Source: Opitutia bacterium
GTDB taxonomy: Bacteria; Verrucomicrobiota; Verrucomicrobiia; Opitutales; Opitutaceae
Assembly: GCA_002737275.1 (NCBI GenBank)
Contig: NSIG01000028.1
Coordinates: 1 to 38,815 of the forward strand
Length of the DNA stretch: 38,815 nucleotides
Direction of reading: 5' to 3'
In this document: positions 24,607-32,220 of the stretch, piece by piece
Layout of the letters: the number at the start of each line of letters is the position of its first letter
How positions within the stretch are numbered: the first letter of the stretch is position 1
Position numbers and translations under genes: made by a program
Notes under the pieces: generated by a model
What the model saw: the letters and a program-made list of their open reading frames with translations, nothing else
Databases searched by the model: none
Told to the model about the DNA's origin: nothing

Positions 24607-25005
24607 TCACGGGGATTGCCAGTCCGCGATTTTGAGGCCGGAGACGCGGGAGAATTCGCGGAGGTTGTGGGTCACGATGGTGGCGCCGAGTCGGAGGGCT
24701 TGGGCGGCGATGAGGGTGTCCATCGTGCCGATGATTTTGCCGCGGCGCTCCAGATCTGCGCGGAGCTCGCCATAGCAGCGTGAGTCCTCTGCACCGAAAG
24801 GTTCGATGGCGACGTTCGCGAGGAGACCGTCAAGGCGCGACCGGTGACGCGCCACGCCTGATTTTGCCGCCCCGTATTCGAGTTCGGCGAGGACCAAAAT
24901 CGATAGACGCAGGTCAGGAAAAGCGGCTGAAAATTTCCGCGCGAGCCCGGCATCCCGCTGCTGAAAATAAGCGGAGATGACGTTGGTATCGGGCAAGAAG
25001 AGCAT
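24607..25005 (-). CDS. vapC: VapC-family PIN-domain ribonuclease toxin
   Basis: 132 residues. The PIN fold starts at once with LPDTNVISAYF (Asp6), then LRLSILVLAELEYGAAKSG (the conserved Glu in AELEYG), GKIIGTMDTLIAAQALRLG (acidic MDTLIAA) and TIVTHNLREFSRVSGLKIADW at the C-terminus. PIN toxins cut RNA, usually tRNA or rRNA, in a Mg2+-dependent way. The ATG at 25005 shares one base with the stop codon of the antitoxin gene (TGATG), so translation is coupled; the frame extends upstream into vapB but without PIN character. The gene lies 65 bases downstream of the recD2 start on the same strand. The intervening DNA carries a repeat (24552-24584) with AACCGCGAATGGACACGAA, common as intergenic filler. 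Confidence 0.93.
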   Translation of the reverse strand: MLFLPDTNVISAYFQQRDAGLARKFSAAFPDLRLSILVLAELEYGAAKSGVARHRSRLDGLLANVAIEPFGAEDSRCYGELRADLERRGKIIGTMDTLIAAQALRLGATIVTHNLREFSRVSGLKIADWQSP

Positions 25006-25247
25006 CAGTCGGCGAAATTTCTCGGCAGATCGGGCGTGGTGTGGCGAGGAACGTCGGGGAAATCCGGGCAAGAGCCGGCGAGCTTCATGAAACGGGCGCG
25101 GCGCTCTTCGAGATCGTCGTGGGGCGTGATGAGCACGCCCTTGGCCGTGCGGCGGAGGGAGACGGTCTTGCCCGGGAAGCGGAACTCCTTTGGCAAACGG
25201 ACGGCTTGGGAGCCGCCGGTGGAGAAGAGTTTGGCGGTCTTGGTCAT
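25005..25247 (-). CDS. vapB: VapB-type antitoxin with SpoVT/AbrB DNA-binding domain
   Basis: 80 residues. The N-terminal half is a classic VapB/MazE-like swapped-hairpin DNA-binding domain: [22 protein letters not shown], then [15 protein letters not shown]. The C-terminal half ([20 protein letters not shown]...) is the expected toxin-wrapping tail. It should neutralise VapC and repress its own operon by binding the promoter upstream of 25247. That promoter would lie in the short stretch between this gene and the divergent DUF2721 gene. The stop overlaps the vapC start by one base. Confidence 0.92.
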   Translation of the reverse strand: MTKTAKLFSTGGSQAVRLPKEFRFPGKTVSLRRTAKGVLITPHDDLEERRARFMKLAGSCPDFPDVPRHTTPDLPRNFAD

Positions 25248-25336
25248 GTAGCTACGGTGTAGGCATGAACGGGGTCGTCAAGGGGGGCGGAAAGCGGAGG
25301 GTTGCGCGGACCGCGTCGGCCCCCACGCTGCGGCTC

Positions 25337-25804
25337 ATGCAATCGATCGCGCCCAGTTCGTTTTTGGAGGTGATCCAATTGGCGATCACGCCGGTGATTT
25401 TGTTGAGCGGCGTCGGCGGGCTCATGATCACTCTCACCAATCGCATGGCGCGGGTGGTGGACCGAACACGGGCGCTGGCGGGGCAGGTGCGCACGGCGGC
25501 GTCGGATGCGAGCGAGGAGCGGGTCCACCTTGAGTCGCAACTGGATATTTTGTGGCGTCGGGCGCGGCTCGTGCAACGGGCGGTGATGTGCGCCGGACTG
25601 AGCATGCTGCTCGCTTGCGCGCTCGTGATGGTGATTTTTCTCGACGCGGTGATGGCACGGGAGTGCGCGGTCGAGATGGTCGTGATCTTCGTCGCGAGTA
25701 TTCTTTGCCTGATCGCGGCGCTCGCGGCGTTTTTGCGCGACATCGTGGTGTCGTTGCGCGCGCTGAAGCTGGAAGTCGTTCGCGTGCGTGGGATCAGCCG
25801 CTGA
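25337..25804 (+). CDS. DUF2721 family membrane protein
   Basis: 155 residues from the ATG at 25337 (MQSIAPSSFLEVIQLAITPV), which matches the usual DUF2721 start. An upstream ATG at 25265 would add 24 residues of basic, unconserved sequence; the choice is not certain. The pattern is one N-terminal hydrophobic segment (LAITPVILLSGVGGLMITL), the conserved NRMARVVDRTRAL region, a helical linker with RRARLVQRAV, then two TM helices (MCAGLSMLLACALVMVIFLD and VVIFVASILCLIAALAAFL). The family is of unknown function. It is divergent from vapBC and convergent with the HAD gene. Its third codon positions favour G, unlike the minus-strand genes before it. Confidence 0.85.
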   Translation: MQSIAPSSFLEVIQLAITPVILLSGVGGLMITLTNRMARVVDRTRALAGQVRTAASDASEERVHLESQLDILWRRARLVQRAVMCAGLSMLLACALVMVIFLDAVMARECAVEMVVIFVASILCLIAALAAFLRDIVVSLRALKLEVVRVRGISR

Positions 25805-25829
25805 GGGCGGTGTGGTCGATCGCCCTATC

Positions 25830-25843
25830 GCCCGCAAGCGGGC
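25830..25843. terminator. Short hairpin between convergent genes
   Basis: GCCCGC-AA-GCGGGC at 25830-25843, followed by TCCTACAAGG. It lies midway between the ends of the DUF2721 gene (25804) and the HAD gene (25862). The sequence is like REP cores known from Pseudomonas. No U-tract is seen. Confidence 0.45.
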
Positions 25844-25861
25844 TCCTACAAGGGTGCGCTT

Positions 25862-26506
25862 CTAAGGCTCGCTGAGGGCGGCTTGAAGCATGGGGAGGTC
25901 GGAAAAGACGCGGGTGGCGCCGGCGGCGGTGAGTTCGGCGGCGGTGTGCGTGCCGGTGGCCACGGCCCAACACGGGAAGCCGGCGTTGAGGGCGGCTTGG
26001 ACATCGAAGGGCGAATCGCCGACCATGAGCGTGGTCGCGGCTTCGGCGTGGAGCGCGGCGAGGGCGTGCGCGGTGAAGGCGGGGTCGGGCTTGAGCCAAC
26101 TGGTGTCTTGGGCGCCGAAGTTGGCGGCGAGAAACGGGGTGACGCCGAGGTGATCGGCGATGAGGCGGGAGGAGGGGCCGTGTTTGTTGGTAAAGATCGC
26201 GAGCTGGGCACCGCGGGCGTGGAGCGCGCGCAGGAGATCAACGGCGCCGGTGAGGGCGGCCACGTCTTGGAGCATGGTGGCGTTCCAATAGGGGCGGTAG
26301 ATCGCAACGGCGGCGGCGACTTGGTCGGGGCGGACAAAGTTGAGCATCGCGTTTTCGAGGCCACCGCCGACTGCGGCGCGAACTTGGGCGAGGGAGGGCG
26401 CGGGGAGGCCGAGTTGGGGCAGGGTGTGGGCGTAGGCGCGGTGGATCGCGGCGAAGTGGTCGATGAGCGTGCCATCGAGATCGAAGAGAAAGGTGCGGAA
26501 CGGCAT
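25862..26506 (-). CDS. HAD-superfamily phosphatase (phosphoglycolate phosphatase-like)
   Basis: 214 residues. All four HAD motifs are visible: I, FLFDLDGTLID with nucleophile Asp9 and Asp11; II, LAIFTNKHG (Thr); III, the Lys of WLKPDPAF; IV, TLMVGDSPFDVQAA. A helical cap (subclass I) lies between motifs I and II, about residues 16-85. The overall pattern is that of Gph/PGP-like phosphatases, which dephosphorylate small sugar or glycolate phosphates; the exact substrate cannot be told. The ATG at 26506 places motif I at the N-terminus. It is divergent from the MCE operon, with 105 bases between starts, and convergent with the DUF2721 gene. Confidence 0.92.
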   Translation of the reverse strand: MPFRTFLFDLDGTLIDHFAAIHRAYAHTLPQLGLPAPSLAQVRAAVGGGLENAMLNFVRPDQVAAAVAIYRPYWNATMLQDVAALTGAVDLLRALHARGAQLAIFTNKHGPSSRLIADHLGVTPFLAANFGAQDTSWLKPDPAFTAHALAALHAEAATTLMVGDSPFDVQAALNAGFPCWAVATGTHTAAELTAAGATRVFSDLPMLQAALSEP

Positions 26507-26611
26507 GAAAAAGGGAATATTGGCGGGGGTGAGCGGCCGGACGCACGGAAATTTTCGTCGCGGATTTTTTTAGGGTTTGGCTTTGGCCGCCGTGCGCTAC
26601 AACGGGGGGAG

Positions 26612-27739
26612 ATGTCCGACGTAACCGAGCAACTTCCGCCGCGAGTGTCCGTGCAGACCGGCATGGAAGGGCTGGAGGTGGCGTTGAGCGGAGTGTGGCG
26701 GATCACCGACGCAAGGCGGAGTTGGGCGGAACTGGTGGGCGCGAACCCGCCGACCCGGGTGAAGGTGCAGATGGAGGCGGTGGAGAAATGGGATTCGTCG
26801 CTGTTGCTGTTTGTTTTCGAGATTCAAGAGGCGTGTCGGGCGAGCGGTGCCTATTGCGACGTGTCGGCGGTGCCGGCGAAGGTGCGGACGCTGTTGGGGC
26901 AGTTGGCGGCGTCGCACAATTCGAGTGTGCCGTTTGACCGGACGGATAGTTTTCTGACCGGGGTGGGCAATGCGACGGTGGACGCGTGGTCGAAGGCGAA
27001 GGAGATCATGCAATTCGTCGGCGAGTGTGTGCTCAGCGGGGCGCGGCTGGTGCGGCTGCCGCACAAGTTTCGTTGGAAAGACTGCATCGACGAGATGCAG
27101 CAGTGCGGGGCGATGTCGCTGCCGATCGTGAGCCTGATCAGTTTCCTCGTGGGTGTGATCATGGCGTATCAGGCGGCGGTGCAGCTGCGGCAATTTGGAG
27201 CGGACATTTATGTGGCGGATCTGGTGGGTTTGGCGGTGGTGCGCGAGATGGGGCCGATGATGGCGGCGATCGTGCTGGCCGGGCGCACCGGGGCGGCGTT
27301 TGCGGCGACGCTCGGCAACATGAAGGCGAATGAGGAAATCGATGCGTTGTCCGCGCTGGGGATTTCGCCGGTGGATTTTTTGGTGATGCCGCGGATCGTG
27401 GCGCTGGGGCTGATGATGCCGTTGCTCGCGCTCTATGCGAACGGCGTGGGCATCATGGGCGGTATGGTAGTGGCCTCCATCGTCCTGGAGATACCGCCCG
27501 CGGCGTATTGGATCGAGACGCAGAGCATCGTGGATTTGTCGGACATCGGCACGGGGCTGTTCAAGGCGCTGACGTTTGGTTTGCTGATCGGGCTCTCGGG
27601 CTGCTTGCGGGGCTTGCAGGCGGAGCGGAGTGCGATGGGCGTGGGTCGGGCGGCGACCTCGGCGGTGGTGACGGCGATTTTACTGATCATCGTGTCGAAC
27701 ACGTTTTTCGCGGTGGCGTTTAACATTCTCGGCGTCTGA
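26612..27739 (+). CDS. mlaE: MlaE-type lipid ABC transporter permease with N-terminal STAS-like domain
   Basis: 375 residues. The ATG at 26612 follows a strong Shine-Dalgarno (GGGGGGAG). Residues about 10-110 form an STAS-like domain (LSGVWRITDARRSW, VEKWDSSLLLFVFEIQEAC), which in E. coli is the separate protein MlaB. The rest is the MlaE fold: SLPIVSLISFLVGVIMAYQ, VVREMGPMMAAIVLAGRTGA, LGNMKANEEIDALSALGISP and PRIVALGLMMPLL, then two more TMs. The EIDAL loop is the site that contacts the ATPase. The complex moves phospholipid between inner and outer membranes. It is the first gene of a four-gene operon; three bases separate its stop from the ATPase start. Codons end mostly in G rather than C. 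Confidence 0.94.
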   Translation: MSDVTEQLPPRVSVQTGMEGLEVALSGVWRITDARRSWAELVGANPPTRVKVQMEAVEKWDSSLLLFVFEIQEACRASGAYCDVSAVPAKVRTLLGQLAASHNSSVPFDRTDSFLTGVGNATVDAWSKAKEIMQFVGECVLSGARLVRLPHKFRWKDCIDEMQQCGAMSLPIVSLISFLVGVIMAYQAAVQLRQFGADIYVADLVGLAVVREMGPMMAAIVLAGRTGAAFAATLGNMKANEEIDALSALGISPVDFLVMPRIVALGLMMPLLALYANGVGIMGGMVVASIVLEIPPAAYWIETQSIVDLSDIGTGLFKALTFGLLIGLSGCLRGLQAERSAMGVGRAATSAVVTAILLIIVSNTFFAVAFNILGV

Positions 27740-27742
27740 CCC

Positions 27743-28528
27743 ATGCCGACGAACGAATCCCAATTGCAAGGTCCGGCCGTCGAGGTGACGGGGCTGGAGT
27801 GCGGCTACGATGACACGGTGATCTTGAAGGACGTCTCGTTCACCGTGGCGCGCGGGGAGATTTTCTTTGTCATCGGCGGCTCGGGCTGTGGGAAGAGCAC
27901 GCTGTTGCGGCACCTGGTGGGATTGAATCTGCCGAGGCAGGGCGAGGTGAAGTTTCTGGGTGCACCGTTTTCGGCGGCGGACGCAGCGACGCGGCGGGCG
28001 CAGCAGAAAAACTTCGGACTACTTTTTCAAAGCGGGGCGCTTTGGAGCTCGCTGACGCTGCGGCAGAATGTGGCGCTGCCGCTCGAAGAATACACGACGC
28101 TCAACCGCCGTGAGATCGCGGAGCTGGCGGCGCTGAAGCTCGGGCAAGTGGGGCTGGCCGGTTATGAGGACTATTTTCCGGCGGAGATTTCGGGCGGGAT
28201 GAAGAAGCGCGCGGGATTGGCGCGGGCGCTGGCCCTGGATCCGGCCATCTTGTTTTTTGACGAACCGTCGGCGGGCTTGGACCCGGTGACCTCGCGGAAG
28301 TTGGACGAGCTGATCGTCGAAATCCGCGAGCTGTTTGGCACGACGATCGTGGTGGTGTCGCACGAACTGGCCTCGATCTACGATATCGCCGACCGGGTGA
28401 TCATGCTGGAGAAGCAGGCGCAGGGGATTGTGGCGGAAGGCGCCCCGAAAGCCCTGGCGACGACGAGTAACGACCCACGGGTGAAGGAGTTTCTTACGCG
28501 CGGCACAGGGAGGATTCCGCACTTATGA
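27743..28528 (+). CDS. mlaF: MlaF-type ABC transporter ATPase
   Basis: 261 residues. Walker A is GGSGCGKST (45-53), the Q-loop is in LLFQSGALWSSLT, the signature is ISGGMKKRAGLARAL (149-163), Walker B is ILFFDEPSAGLDP (169-181), and the switch His is in VVVSHELASIYDIADRV. The SGGMKKR form of the signature and the FQSGALW segment are typical of MlaF/MCE-linked ATPases. It powers the permease encoded immediately upstream. The short C-terminal tail (VKEFLTRGTGRIPHL) is like the MlaF tail. The start is three bases after the permease stop, so translation is likely coupled. Confidence 0.95.
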   Translation: MPTNESQLQGPAVEVTGLECGYDDTVILKDVSFTVARGEIFFVIGGSGCGKSTLLRHLVGLNLPRQGEVKFLGAPFSAADAATRRAQQKNFGLLFQSGALWSSLTLRQNVALPLEEYTTLNRREIAELAALKLGQVGLAGYEDYFPAEISGGMKKRAGLARALALDPAILFFDEPSAGLDPVTSRKLDELIVEIRELFGTTIVVVSHELASIYDIADRVIMLEKQAQGIVAEGAPKALATTSNDPRVKEFLTRGTGRIPHL

Positions 28529-28619
28529 AACATCGGGTAAAGCGCGGGTCGGGGAGCGATGTGAAACCGGGGCCGCTTCCTGCTGTCCTTTTAATTGTTT
28601 ATCTTCCAATACCCTCTTC

Positions 28620-29621
28620 GTGAAAACCAAGGTCAGTCCAGCCGTTGTCGGAGCGTTTGCGTTGGGTGCGTTTGCGCTCGGCGTGATCGCGTTGTTTGCG
28701 TTTGGCGGGGTGAACCTCTTTTCCAAGCCGCAGCGCTTCGTGGTGTATTTTGACGAATCGATCCATGGCCTTGATCTGGGGTCGCCGGTGAAGTTGCGCG
28801 GCGTGCGGGTGGGCCGCGTGGCGGAACTGGTCGTGCGCTACGATCAGGCGAAAAATCGCTCCTTGGTGGTGGTGACGTGCGAGTTCAGTCGCAACACACT
28901 CACGAACAGCTCGGGCGCGGTGATCGACGTGTCGGACCGGGGCGAATTGCAGGCCCTGATTGACCAAGGGCTGCGCGCGCAGCTGGGCGTGCAAGGGCTT
29001 GCGACGGGGCTGCTGTTCGTGGAGCTCAATTTTGTGAACCCCAAGGAGCATCCGGCCGACAACCGAGTGATCGAGGTCAGGTATGCGGTCGTGCCGGCGA
29101 TGCCCTCGGCGATCTCGGAGTTTCAAGCCAGCGCGAGTGAGATTCTTTCCAAGGTCAGGCGGATCGATTTCGAAGGTTTGACGGGCGAGTTGAAGTTGTT
29201 GCTCGGCGACTCGCGGAGGCAGGTGGCCGGGTTGGACCTGAAGGGCGTGAGCGCGCAGTGGCAGCGCACGGGGGCGGCGATTGAGACGCTCGTGGCCTCA
29301 CCCGAAATCAAGCAGACTTTTGTGACGCTCAACGCGACGTTGGTCGATCTGAGGGCGACGTTGGCCAAGCTTGACGGACAGGTGGCGACGACTGGAACCG
29401 ACGTGCAGGCGACGCTCGCCCAGACGCAGGCGACGCTTCAGAATTTCAGCGCTACGGCGACCACGCTGCGGAATTTTATCAACGCGCAGCAAGGGCTGGG
29501 CGAAGGGGCGGGCGAGGCGTTTGGCAAACTGGCCGAGGCGGCGGATGCGGTGCAGCGTTTGGCGGATTTCCTTGAGCGCAATCCGAACGCCCTGTTCACC
29601 GGGAAAAAGGCACCGCGCTGA
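28620..29621 (+). CDS. mlaD: MCE (MlaD/PqiB-like) substrate-binding protein
   Basis: 333 residues from a GTG. One N-terminal TM helix (VVGAFALGAFALGVIALFAF, about 9-28) anchors it in the inner membrane. A single MCE domain follows at about 36-125: FVVYFDESIHGLDLGSPVKL, RGVRVGRV, and GLRAQLGVQGLATGLLFVEL. The C-terminal two-thirds is mostly alpha-helical (VDLRATLAKLDGQVATTGTD, TQATLQNFSATATTLRNF), a coiled-coil needle-type region as in longer MCE proteins. These proteins form a hexameric tunnel for lipids across the periplasm. The gene starts 91 bases after the ATPase gene, across a short AT-rich stretch. Its length, longer than E. coli MlaD, places it nearer the single-MCE proteins with long helices. 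Confidence 0.92.
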   Translation: MKTKVSPAVVGAFALGAFALGVIALFAFGGVNLFSKPQRFVVYFDESIHGLDLGSPVKLRGVRVGRVAELVVRYDQAKNRSLVVVTCEFSRNTLTNSSGAVIDVSDRGELQALIDQGLRAQLGVQGLATGLLFVELNFVNPKEHPADNRVIEVRYAVVPAMPSAISEFQASASEILSKVRRIDFEGLTGELKLLLGDSRRQVAGLDLKGVSAQWQRTGAAIETLVASPEIKQTFVTLNATLVDLRATLAKLDGQVATTGTDVQATLAQTQATLQNFSATATTLRNFINAQQGLGEGAGEAFGKLAEAADAVQRLADFLERNPNALFTGKKAPR

Positions 29622-29671
29622 ACGCCGGCGAATTTTTGATACGCAACCACGAGACTCTCCTGCCACCCAAA

Positions 29672-30331
29672 ATGAACGCTGTTCCATCATCAGGCCGGTT
29701 GACCGCACGAGGCGCGATCGGGAGCGGACTGGTTGCGGTGATGCTCTTCGCCGCGGGCTGTAATCTCATTCCGTCGCCCACCCCGGATTCGACCCGTTAT
29801 TACGTCCTTGCGGGGCCAGCGTTGGGGGCGGTGGGCGTGCAACCGGTGACGGGAGTGCTGCGCCTCGGCCTGCGAAATGTGGAAGTTGCGTCTTATTTGA
29901 AGAAAGGTTCGTTGGTCGTGCGTACGGGCGAAAACGAAGTGCGCTTTCCCGACGAGGCGCGCTGGGGCGATCCGCTTGAGCGGGAGATTTTGAGTTCGTT
30001 GCGCGGTCAATTGCTGGCGGCGCCCGCAGTGGGCCGGGTGTTTGTGCAGCCGTTTCCGTTCGACGAACCGCGGGATTACGATGTGAGCGTGCGGGTGATC
30101 CGCTGCGAAGGCGTGGACCCGGCGGGTGGAGGCAAGGCCTCCGTGAGCTTCACCGCGATGCTGGAAATCACGACGAGCGGAGCGGCGGGCGAGGTCGTGG
30201 CGCGCAAGCGGTTTGTCGCCCGGGAAGCGGCTTGGGACGGCAAGGATTTTGGCCGCTTGGCGGCGGAATTGAGCAACGCGGTGGCGGCGCTGAGTCAGGA
30301 AGTCGTGGCGGCCCTGCCGGCGAAGCCGTAG
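29672..30331 (+). CDS. PqiC-like ABC-type transport auxiliary lipoprotein
   Basis: 219 residues. The ATG at 29672 gives a lipoprotein signal (RGAIGSGLVAVMLFAAGCNL) with lipidated Cys30. The mature protein contains PDSTRYYVLAG, a hallmark of the PqiC/DUF330 (ABC_trans_aux) family, then GLRNVEVASYLKKGSLVVRT, WGDPLEREILSSLRGQLLA, a beta-rich core with DYDVSVRVIRCEGV, and a C-terminal helix (LAAELSNAVAALSQEVVAAL). PqiC sits under the outer membrane and docks the MCE tunnel. Spacing to the MCE gene is 50 bases; it is the last clear gene of the operon. An earlier TTG at 29636 is in frame but would place residues ahead of the signal peptide. Confidence 0.9.
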   Translation: MNAVPSSGRLTARGAIGSGLVAVMLFAAGCNLIPSPTPDSTRYYVLAGPALGAVGVQPVTGVLRLGLRNVEVASYLKKGSLVVRTGENEVRFPDEARWGDPLEREILSSLRGQLLAAPAVGRVFVQPFPFDEPRDYDVSVRVIRCEGVDPAGGGKASVSFTAMLEITTSGAAGEVVARKRFVAREAAWDGKDFGRLAAELSNAVAALSQEVVAALPAKP

Positions 30332-30370
30332 AGCGAGCGGGCGTTTGGGCCGGCCGGGTTTTTATTTTGG

Positions 30371-30760
30371 ATGAGGGTTCACGGCGGCTTGGGGTGGAGG
30401 CAGCTTCTAATCCTTGCTAAATTTATAAACAGGGCGTTCCCCGAGGAATTTCCCGCGGAACGCTTTAGTTTGAAGACAGATGAGGCGGGACGACTGACTC
30501 AGGAGGTGAAGGACTGCGGGATTTTTACCTCGATCGAGTCGGCGTTTTTGGCGGCGCGGCGCCAAACGTTGCAGGCATGGCGCGCGATCTCCGATCAGCG
30601 GCGTGCGACACCGGGGCCGCCGACAAAAATTTCGCTGCTCGATACGGAGTGGAGCTGCGATCTGCGCGGGGGTTTTTTGGTGGTGGCGCGGTTCTGGGTG
30701 CATGACCGCATGCGGCTAGATCCGGTGGGGACTCCGGCTGGCGGCGGGACGGAGATGTGA
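30371..30760 (+). CDS. Hypothetical protein
   Basis: 129 residues, no family recognised. The sequence is mixed alpha/beta without TM segments or a signal peptide: EEFPAERFSLKTDEAGRLTQ, FTSIESAFLAARRQTLQAWR, ISLLDTEWSCDLRGGFLVVA, RFWVHDRMRLDPVG. Third positions are moderately GC-biased and the frame has no stop for its whole length, which favours a real gene. The N-terminal 20 codons cross an unusually AT-rich tract (near 30410-30430), so the true start may be further in. It lies 39 bases after the lipoprotein gene and could be the tail of the MCE operon. Confidence 0.5.
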   Translation: MRVHGGLGWRQLLILAKFINRAFPEEFPAERFSLKTDEAGRLTQEVKDCGIFTSIESAFLAARRQTLQAWRAISDQRRATPGPPTKISLLDTEWSCDLRGGFLVVARFWVHDRMRLDPVGTPAGGGTEM

Positions 30761-30818
30761 GCGACTGTTTGGTGCTGAAACGAAAAGGCCGACCGGTGAG
30801 TTAAGCGGGTCGGCTCAA

Positions 30819-30856
30819 GCGCGGGCGCGGAGGGCGGGTCGGAGACCCTGCCCTAC
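30819..30856 (-). repeat. Single-hairpin 3'-end repeat after dapL
   Basis: GCGCGGGCGCGGA, then GGGCGGGTC (30832-30840), loop GGA, GACCCTGCCC (30844-30853), and TAC. On the minus strand it begins 8 bases after the dapL stop codon. It is nearly identical to the copy at 22147-22184, including the flank. Confidence 0.85.
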
Positions 30857-30863
30857 GTTCCGA

Positions 30864-32090
30864 TCACTTCAGGGCGGCGGCGATGCGCTGGAGGGCGGAT
30901 TCGACGTTGGCCCGGGAGTTGAACGCGCTGATGCGCACGTGGCCCTCGCCGCACTTGCCGAAGCCAGCACCGGGTGTGCAGACGACTTGGGCGTTGTTTA
31001 GCAGCAGATCGAAGAACTCCCAAGAATCGCGACCGGTGTTGACCCAGATGTAGGGGGCGTTGTCGCCGCCGACGCAGCTGAGGCCGAGATTTTTTACCGC
31101 GGTGCGGATGAGCGCGGCGTTGGCGAGGTAGAAGTCGGTCATGGCCTTCACCTGCGCTTTGCCCTCGGGGGTGTAAATGGCGGCGGCGGCCTTTTGGATC
31201 GGATAGGCCACGCCGTTGAATTTTGTCGTGTGGCGGCGGTTCCAAAGGGCGTGCACCGAATGCGTCTGGCCGGCGAGATCGTAGGCGAGCAGCGATTTCG
31301 GCACGACGGTGTAGGCGCAACGTGTGCCGGTGAAGCCGGCGGTTTTGGAGAAACTGCGGAATTCAATGGCGACCTCGCGGGCGCCGGGAATCTCGTAAAT
31401 CGAGTGCGGGATGGCGGGATCGCGGATGTAGGCCTCGTAGGCGGAGTCGAAGAGGATGATGGCCTTGTTGGCCTTCGCGTAAGCGATCCAAGCGACGAGT
31501 TGCTCGCGGGTGGCGACGGCACCGGTGGGATTGTTGGGGAAGCAGAGGTAGATGAGATCGGTCGCGGCGGACGGAATCGCAGGCACGTAGCCGTTGGCGG
31601 GGGTGCAGTCGAGGTAGGTGATGCCGGCGTAGCGGCCCTCGACGTTGGGCCCGGTGCGGCCGGCCATAACGTTGGTGTCGATGTAAACGGGATAAACGGG
31701 ATCGGGAATCGCGAGTTTCAATCCCTCGGTGGCGAAGATTTCTTGGATGTTACCACAGTCGCATTTTGACCCGTCGGAGATGAAGATTTCGTCGGCATCG
31801 ATGGCGCAGCCCCGGGCGGCGTAGTCGTGCTGGGCGACGGCTTCGCGGAGGAAGGCGTAGCCCTGCTCGGGGCCGTAACCTTTGAAAGTGGCGCGCACGG
31901 CCATCTCATCGGTCGCGGCGTGGAGTGCGGCGGTGCAGACGGCGGGGAGGGGCTCGGTGACATCGCCGATCCCGAGGCGGATGACTGGTTTTTGGGGGTT
32001 GGCGGTGACGTAGGCGCCGACGCGCTTGGCGATGTCGGCGAACAAATAGGAGGCCTTGAGCTTGGTGTAGTTTTCGTTGATGCGGATCAT
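30864..32090 (-). CDS. dapL: LL-diaminopimelate aminotransferase
   Basis: 408 residues, the usual DapL length. The ATG at 32090 begins [20 protein letters not shown], the family N-terminus; the longer open frame upstream has no homology. Fold type I PLP enzyme: [13 protein letters not shown] (37-49), [19 protein letters not shown], the DapL-typical [16 protein letters not shown] (104-119), [11 protein letters not shown] (183-193), [11 protein letters not shown], and the PLP-lysine Lys249 in [12 protein letters not shown]. It converts tetrahydrodipicolinate plus glutamate directly to LL-diaminopimelate for lysine and peptidoglycan, a route found in Verrucomicrobiota, Chlamydiae, cyanobacteria and plants. 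It is divergent from the PanC homologue across a 130-base region with a palindrome. Confidence 0.96.
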   Translation of the reverse strand: MIRINENYTKLKASYLFADIAKRVGAYVTANPQKPVIRLGIGDVTEPLPAVCTAALHAATDEMAVRATFKGYGPEQGYAFLREAVAQHDYAARGCAIDADEIFISDGSKCDCGNIQEIFATEGLKLAIPDPVYPVYIDTNVMAGRTGPNVEGRYAGITYLDCTPANGYVPAIPSAATDLIYLCFPNNPTGAVATREQLVAWIAYAKANKAIILFDSAYEAYIRDPAIPHSIYEIPGAREVAIEFRSFSKTAGFTGTRCAYTVVPKSLLAYDLAGQTHSVHALWNRRHTTKFNGVAYPIQKAAAAIYTPEGKAQVKAMTDFYLANAALIRTAVKNLGLSCVGGDNAPYIWVNTGRDSWEFFDLLLNNAQVVCTPGAGFGKCGEGHVRISAFNSRANVESALQRIAAALK

Positions 32091-32149
32091 GAGGGAGCGG
32101 TTATGTGGGGTTAAAGGGATGAGAAAGGTGGCCGGTGATCGGCGAAAAA

Positions 32150-32183
32150 CTTGAACAAACGCGGCGGGCGCGGTTTGTTCAAG
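32150..32183. promoter_or_regulatory. Palindrome between divergent dapL and panC-like genes
   Basis: CTTGAACAAAC (32150-32160) and GTTTGTTCAAG (32173-32183) form an 11-base perfect inverted repeat around a 12-base GC-rich centre. It lies 59 bases before the dapL start and 37 bases before the PanC-like start, so it could be a shared operator or a 5' hairpin in the PanC-like transcript. Which regulator might bind is unknown. Confidence 0.55.
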
Positions 32184-32220
32184 CCCGACGTTGCCCCCAA
32201 ACGATATCGAACAACCACCC

